This document shows, one piece after another, positions 62,248-64,000 of a stretch of 64,000 bases of DNA. Positions within the stretch are counted from its first letter, which is position 1, and each line of letters opens with the position of its first letter. The notes beneath the pieces were generated by a model. That model saw only the letters and a program-made list of their open reading frames with translations, was not told where the DNA came from and ran no database searches. The stretch spans positions 26,662 through 90,661 of the forward strand of contig NZ_LOKZ01000013.1 of the NCBI RefSeq assembly GCF_002211365.1. The letters run 5' to 3'. This DNA comes from Rhizobium sp. R711 (lineage in GTDB: Bacteria; Pseudomonadota; Alphaproteobacteria; Rhizobiales; Rhizobiaceae). Made by a program: the position numbers and the translations under genes.

Positions 62248-62279
62248 CCCTTGTTTTGACCGGGTGGGCTGCGACCGGT
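62248..62279 (-). promoter_or_regulatory. preQ1-I riboswitch controlling queC-queD-queE
   Basis: The minus-strand RNA reads ACCGGTCGCAGCCCA, then CCCGGT, then CAAAACAAGGG. ACCGG pairs with CCGGT (helix P1), and the CCC of the loop can pair with the terminal GGG (helix P2, pseudoknot). The TCGCAG loop and the AAAACAAGGG tail match the class I preQ1 aptamer, notably that of Thermoanaerobacter tengcongensis. GGGA lies 9 bases before the queC start, so ligand binding should hide the ribosome site. This is feedback control by the pathway product. Confidence 0.92.
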
Positions 62280-62440
62280 ATTTCCTGTGGGTCTTCTAGG
62301 CCAAAGCGGCGCCGTTGTGAATAGCCAGCGGGCTCCCCATATCGAATCCATGAGCAAATAGCATCGCCGGCCGAAGCTACTGGCGTTTGAGGTCGGCTCG
62401 TTTAAGGTTGCGTCAGTCGATTCTATCGCGGGGGAGTTTT

Positions 62441-63445
62441 ATGGTTCTGAGTGGCTTCGACATCGTCGTCATTGCACTGGTGGTCTTCGTCATCCTGGTC
62501 CTGTTTGCCGGCATCAAGACGGTGCCGCAGGGCTACCGCTACACCATCGAGCGCTTCGGCCGCTACACCCGCACTCTTGAACCCGGCCTCAACGTGATCA
62601 CTCCCTTCATCGAGCGCGTCGGTGCACGGATGAACGTCATGGAGCAGGTCCTCAACGTGCCGACGCAAGAGGTCATCACCAAGGATAACGCCTCTATCTC
62701 GACCGACGCCGTCGCCTTCTATCAGGTCCTCAACGCCGCCGAGGCAGCCTATCAGGTCGCGCACCTCGAGAATGCCATTCTGAACCTTACGATGACCAAC
62801 ATCCGCACGGTCATGGGCTCGATGGACCTCGACGAATTGCTGTCGAACCGTGACGCAATCAACGACCGGCTCTTGCGTGTCGTCGACGATGCCGTGCAGC
62901 CCTGGGGCATCAAGGTAACCCGCGTCGAGATCAAGGACATCCAGCCGCCGCGCGATCTCGTGGACGCCATGGCGCGGCAGATGAAGGCTGAACGCGAGAA
63001 GCGCGCCCAGGTGCTCGAAGCGGAAGGCTCGCGTAACGCCCAGATCCTCCGGGCCGAGGGCTCCAAGCAATCCGCAATTCTGCAGGCCGAGGGCCAGCGC
63101 GAAGCAGCCTTCCGCAACGCCGAGGCTCGAGAACGTTTGGCCGAGGCTGAAGCAAAGGCGACGAAGATGGTGTCCGAAGCAATTGCATCGGGCAACGTTC
63201 AGGCAATCAACTATTTCGTTGCCCAGAAATACACCGAAGCGCTGGCCTCGATCGGCACCGCCGGCAATTCCAAGGTCGTGCTGATGCCCGTCGAAGCTTC
63301 CTCTCTTATCGGCTCGCTTGGCGGTATCGGGGCCATCGCCAAAGAGGTCTTCGGCGATAACCCGACCCCGCCAGCGCCGCGCCCGCAGCCAACGCCGCGT
63401 ACCACTCCGGCCGTCAACCCTTTCAACCCGCCAACGGAGCGATGA
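62441..63445 (+). CDS. qmcA: SPFH/band-7 membrane protein (QmcA/stomatin-like)
   Basis: 334 residues from ATG 62441, with a GGGGGAG site. An N-terminal helix ([20 protein letters not shown]) is followed by a band-7 domain ([20 protein letters not shown] to [20 protein letters not shown]) and a coiled coil rich in AEG repeats. The C-terminus is proline-rich. SPFH proteins build membrane rings or microdomains and often regulate FtsH-type proteases. The NfeD gene follows after 3 bases, a conserved pairing. Confidence 0.94.
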   Translation: MVLSGFDIVVIALVVFVILVLFAGIKTVPQGYRYTIERFGRYTRTLEPGLNVITPFIERVGARMNVMEQVLNVPTQEVITKDNASISTDAVAFYQVLNAAEAAYQVAHLENAILNLTMTNIRTVMGSMDLDELLSNRDAINDRLLRVVDDAVQPWGIKVTRVEIKDIQPPRDLVDAMARQMKAEREKRAQVLEAEGSRNAQILRAEGSKQSAILQAEGQREAAFRNAEARERLAEAEAKATKMVSEAIASGNVQAINYFVAQKYTEALASIGTAGNSKVVLMPVEASSLIGSLGGIGAIAKEVFGDNPTPPAPRPQPTPRTTPAVNPFNPPTER

Positions 63446-63448
63446 GCC

Positions 63449-63904
63449 ATGATCGCCAGCCTTGTCGCGGAACTCGGACCCTGGAGCTGGTGGATCGCCG
63501 GCCTGATCCTGTTGGCAGCTGAATTGATCGCGCCGGGCTTCTTCCTTGTCTGGATCGGCCTTGCCGCCTTGATTGTCGGCATATTGTCGTTGCTGTTCTG
63601 GGATAGCAGCTTCTGGTTCTGGCAGGTTCAAGCCATCCTGTTTGCGCTGCTTGCCGTCGCGACGACGCTCATGGGCCGCAAGCTGACTTTGCAGCATGGC
63701 GAAACCGATCAGCCGTTCCTCAATCAGCGGGCCGAAAGCCTTGTCGGACGCACCGCAACGTTGGCCGAGCCCATTCGTGAAGGGCGTGGCCGAATTCGCC
63801 TCGACGATACGGTATGGCGCGTCAGCGGCCCCGATCTGCCGGTGGGCACTAGGGTCAAGGTGGTGGCAAGCAGCGGCCGCGATCTGACCGTGGAAGCGGC
63901 CTGA
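63449..63904 (+). CDS. NfeD-family protein
   Basis: 151 residues. Three helices lie within about 10-75 (WIAGLILLAAELIAPGFFLV and QAILFALLAVATTLM), and a C-terminal OB-like domain spans about 90-151 (LVGRTATLAEPIREGRGRIR and LPVGTRVKVVASSGRDLTVE). NfeD proteins pair with SPFH proteins to form membrane assemblies. Here the gene starts 3 bases after qmcA and ends in a palindromic double stop with the convergent gene. Confidence 0.92.
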   Translation: MIASLVAELGPWSWWIAGLILLAAELIAPGFFLVWIGLAALIVGILSLLFWDSSFWFWQVQAILFALLAVATTLMGRKLTLQHGETDQPFLNQRAESLVGRTATLAEPIREGRGRIRLDDTVWRVSGPDLPVGTRVKVVASSGRDLTVEAA

Positions 63905-63911
63905 TCAGGCC
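63898..63911. repeat. 14-bp palindrome carrying two convergent stop codons
   Basis: GGCCTGATCAGGCC is perfectly self-complementary. TGA at 63902-63904 ends the NfeD gene and the minus-strand TGA at 63905-63907 ends the neighbouring CBS-domain gene, so the two coding regions abut. The same TGATCA double stop ends ggt and the secreted protein gene at 19543-19548 and ends hemH and queE at 60435-60440. Confidence 0.9.
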
Positions 63912-64000
63912 ACGCCGATCCGCAGCAGATCGTGGAAATGCACGAGCCCGACCGGGCGGCTGTCATCGTCGATGACGATCAGGGCTCCGATGCTGTGTTG
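63905..64000 (-). CDS. kdsD: KpsF/KdsD-type sugar-phosphate isomerase, C-terminal fragment
   Basis: The last 31 residues, including GALIVIDDDSRPVGLVHFHD and ending LLRIGVA, form the end of a CBS domain. The FHDLLRIGVA ending is characteristic of arabinose-5-phosphate isomerases of the KpsF/GutQ/KdsD family, which supply the precursor of KDO for lipopolysaccharide. Only the end of the gene is in the window, so the SIS isomerase domain is not seen and another CBS protein remains possible. Confidence 0.65.
   Translation of the reverse strand, partial: QHSIGALIVIDDDSRPVGLVHFHDLLRIGVA

Noticed and set aside
1..64000. CRISPR arrays, insertion sequences, prophage, tRNA or rRNA genes
   Set aside because: No spaced direct repeats, transposase or integrase motifs, terminal repeats or tRNA cloverleaf sequence were found on reading the window.

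Overview
The window is a 64 kb piece of an alphaproteobacterial chromosome, most likely from the Rhizobiaceae (Rhizobium or a close relative). The evidence is homospermidine synthase, an Omp10-type lipoprotein like that of Brucella, RcdA (DUF1465) beside rpmE, a GapR (DUF2312) protein beside DUF1244, zinc-ribbon-free L31 and L36, paired DUF465 proteins, and a NasS/NasT nitrate regulator. Coding density is high, codon use is GC-rich throughout, and most genes have good Shine-Dalgarno sites or 1-4 base start/stop overlaps. I see no insertion sequence, integrase, CRISPR array, rRNA or tRNA gene, so this reads as core chromosome.

Layout. 0-5 kb: end of rcdA, rpmE, an exporter-type ABC transporter, a small membrane protein behind a long inverted repeat, a DUF1508 protein and a flavoprotein dehydrogenase. 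5-7 kb: a DGPF/YCII protein followed by its ECF42-type sigma factor, whose reading frame is broken by one extra base. 7-12 kb: a MotA/TolQ-like plus OmpA-domain motor pair, an inositol monophosphatase, a Sel1-repeat protein and a ThiE-like enzyme. 12-16 kb: a TauE/SafE permease, an ArsR regulator, two DUF465 proteins, purE-purK and the L36 gene. 16-27 kb: TPR protein, alpha/beta hydrolase, gamma-glutamyltransferase, regulators (membrane-anchored AraC, GlxA-type, LysR), a PLP dehydratase, an SDR, a tautomerase-cupin-DUF4865 operon and a LysE exporter. 27-32 kb: pyruvate kinase, DUF1036, N-formylglutamate amidohydrolase, DUF1244, GapR and a secreted hydrolase.

32-45 kb is the assimilatory nitrate region: nasT-nasS, then a sigma-54 promoter and an ANTAR-type leader (two hexaloop hairpins, the second overlapping an intrinsic terminator), then nitrate transporter-nirB-nirD-nasA-cysG and a small membrane protein. 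A convergent HPP-CBS membrane protein and a LysR regulator follow. The inferred logic is that nitrate binding to NasS frees NasT, NasT stabilises the leader hairpins and prevents termination, and RpoN adds nitrogen control. Nitrate is imported, reduced by NasA and then by siroheme NirB, with the Rieske protein NirD probably passing NADH-derived electrons and CysG making siroheme.

45-64 kb: a DUF882 cell-wall protein, a sigma-54-activating response regulator, oligoendopeptidase F, pabB-pabC, a GGDEF enzyme, a YCII protein, a DUF3445 protein, homospermidine synthase, omp10, a 5'-nucleotidase with a LysM tail, ferrochelatase, the queC-queD-queE operon behind a recognisable preQ1-I riboswitch, an SPFH/NfeD pair, and the end of a KpsF/KdsD-type gene. 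The strongest items for follow-up are the nas leader, the preQ1 riboswitch, the ECF42 frameshift, the 47-base inverted repeat at 2531-2577 and the recurring TGATCA double stop at convergent gene ends.
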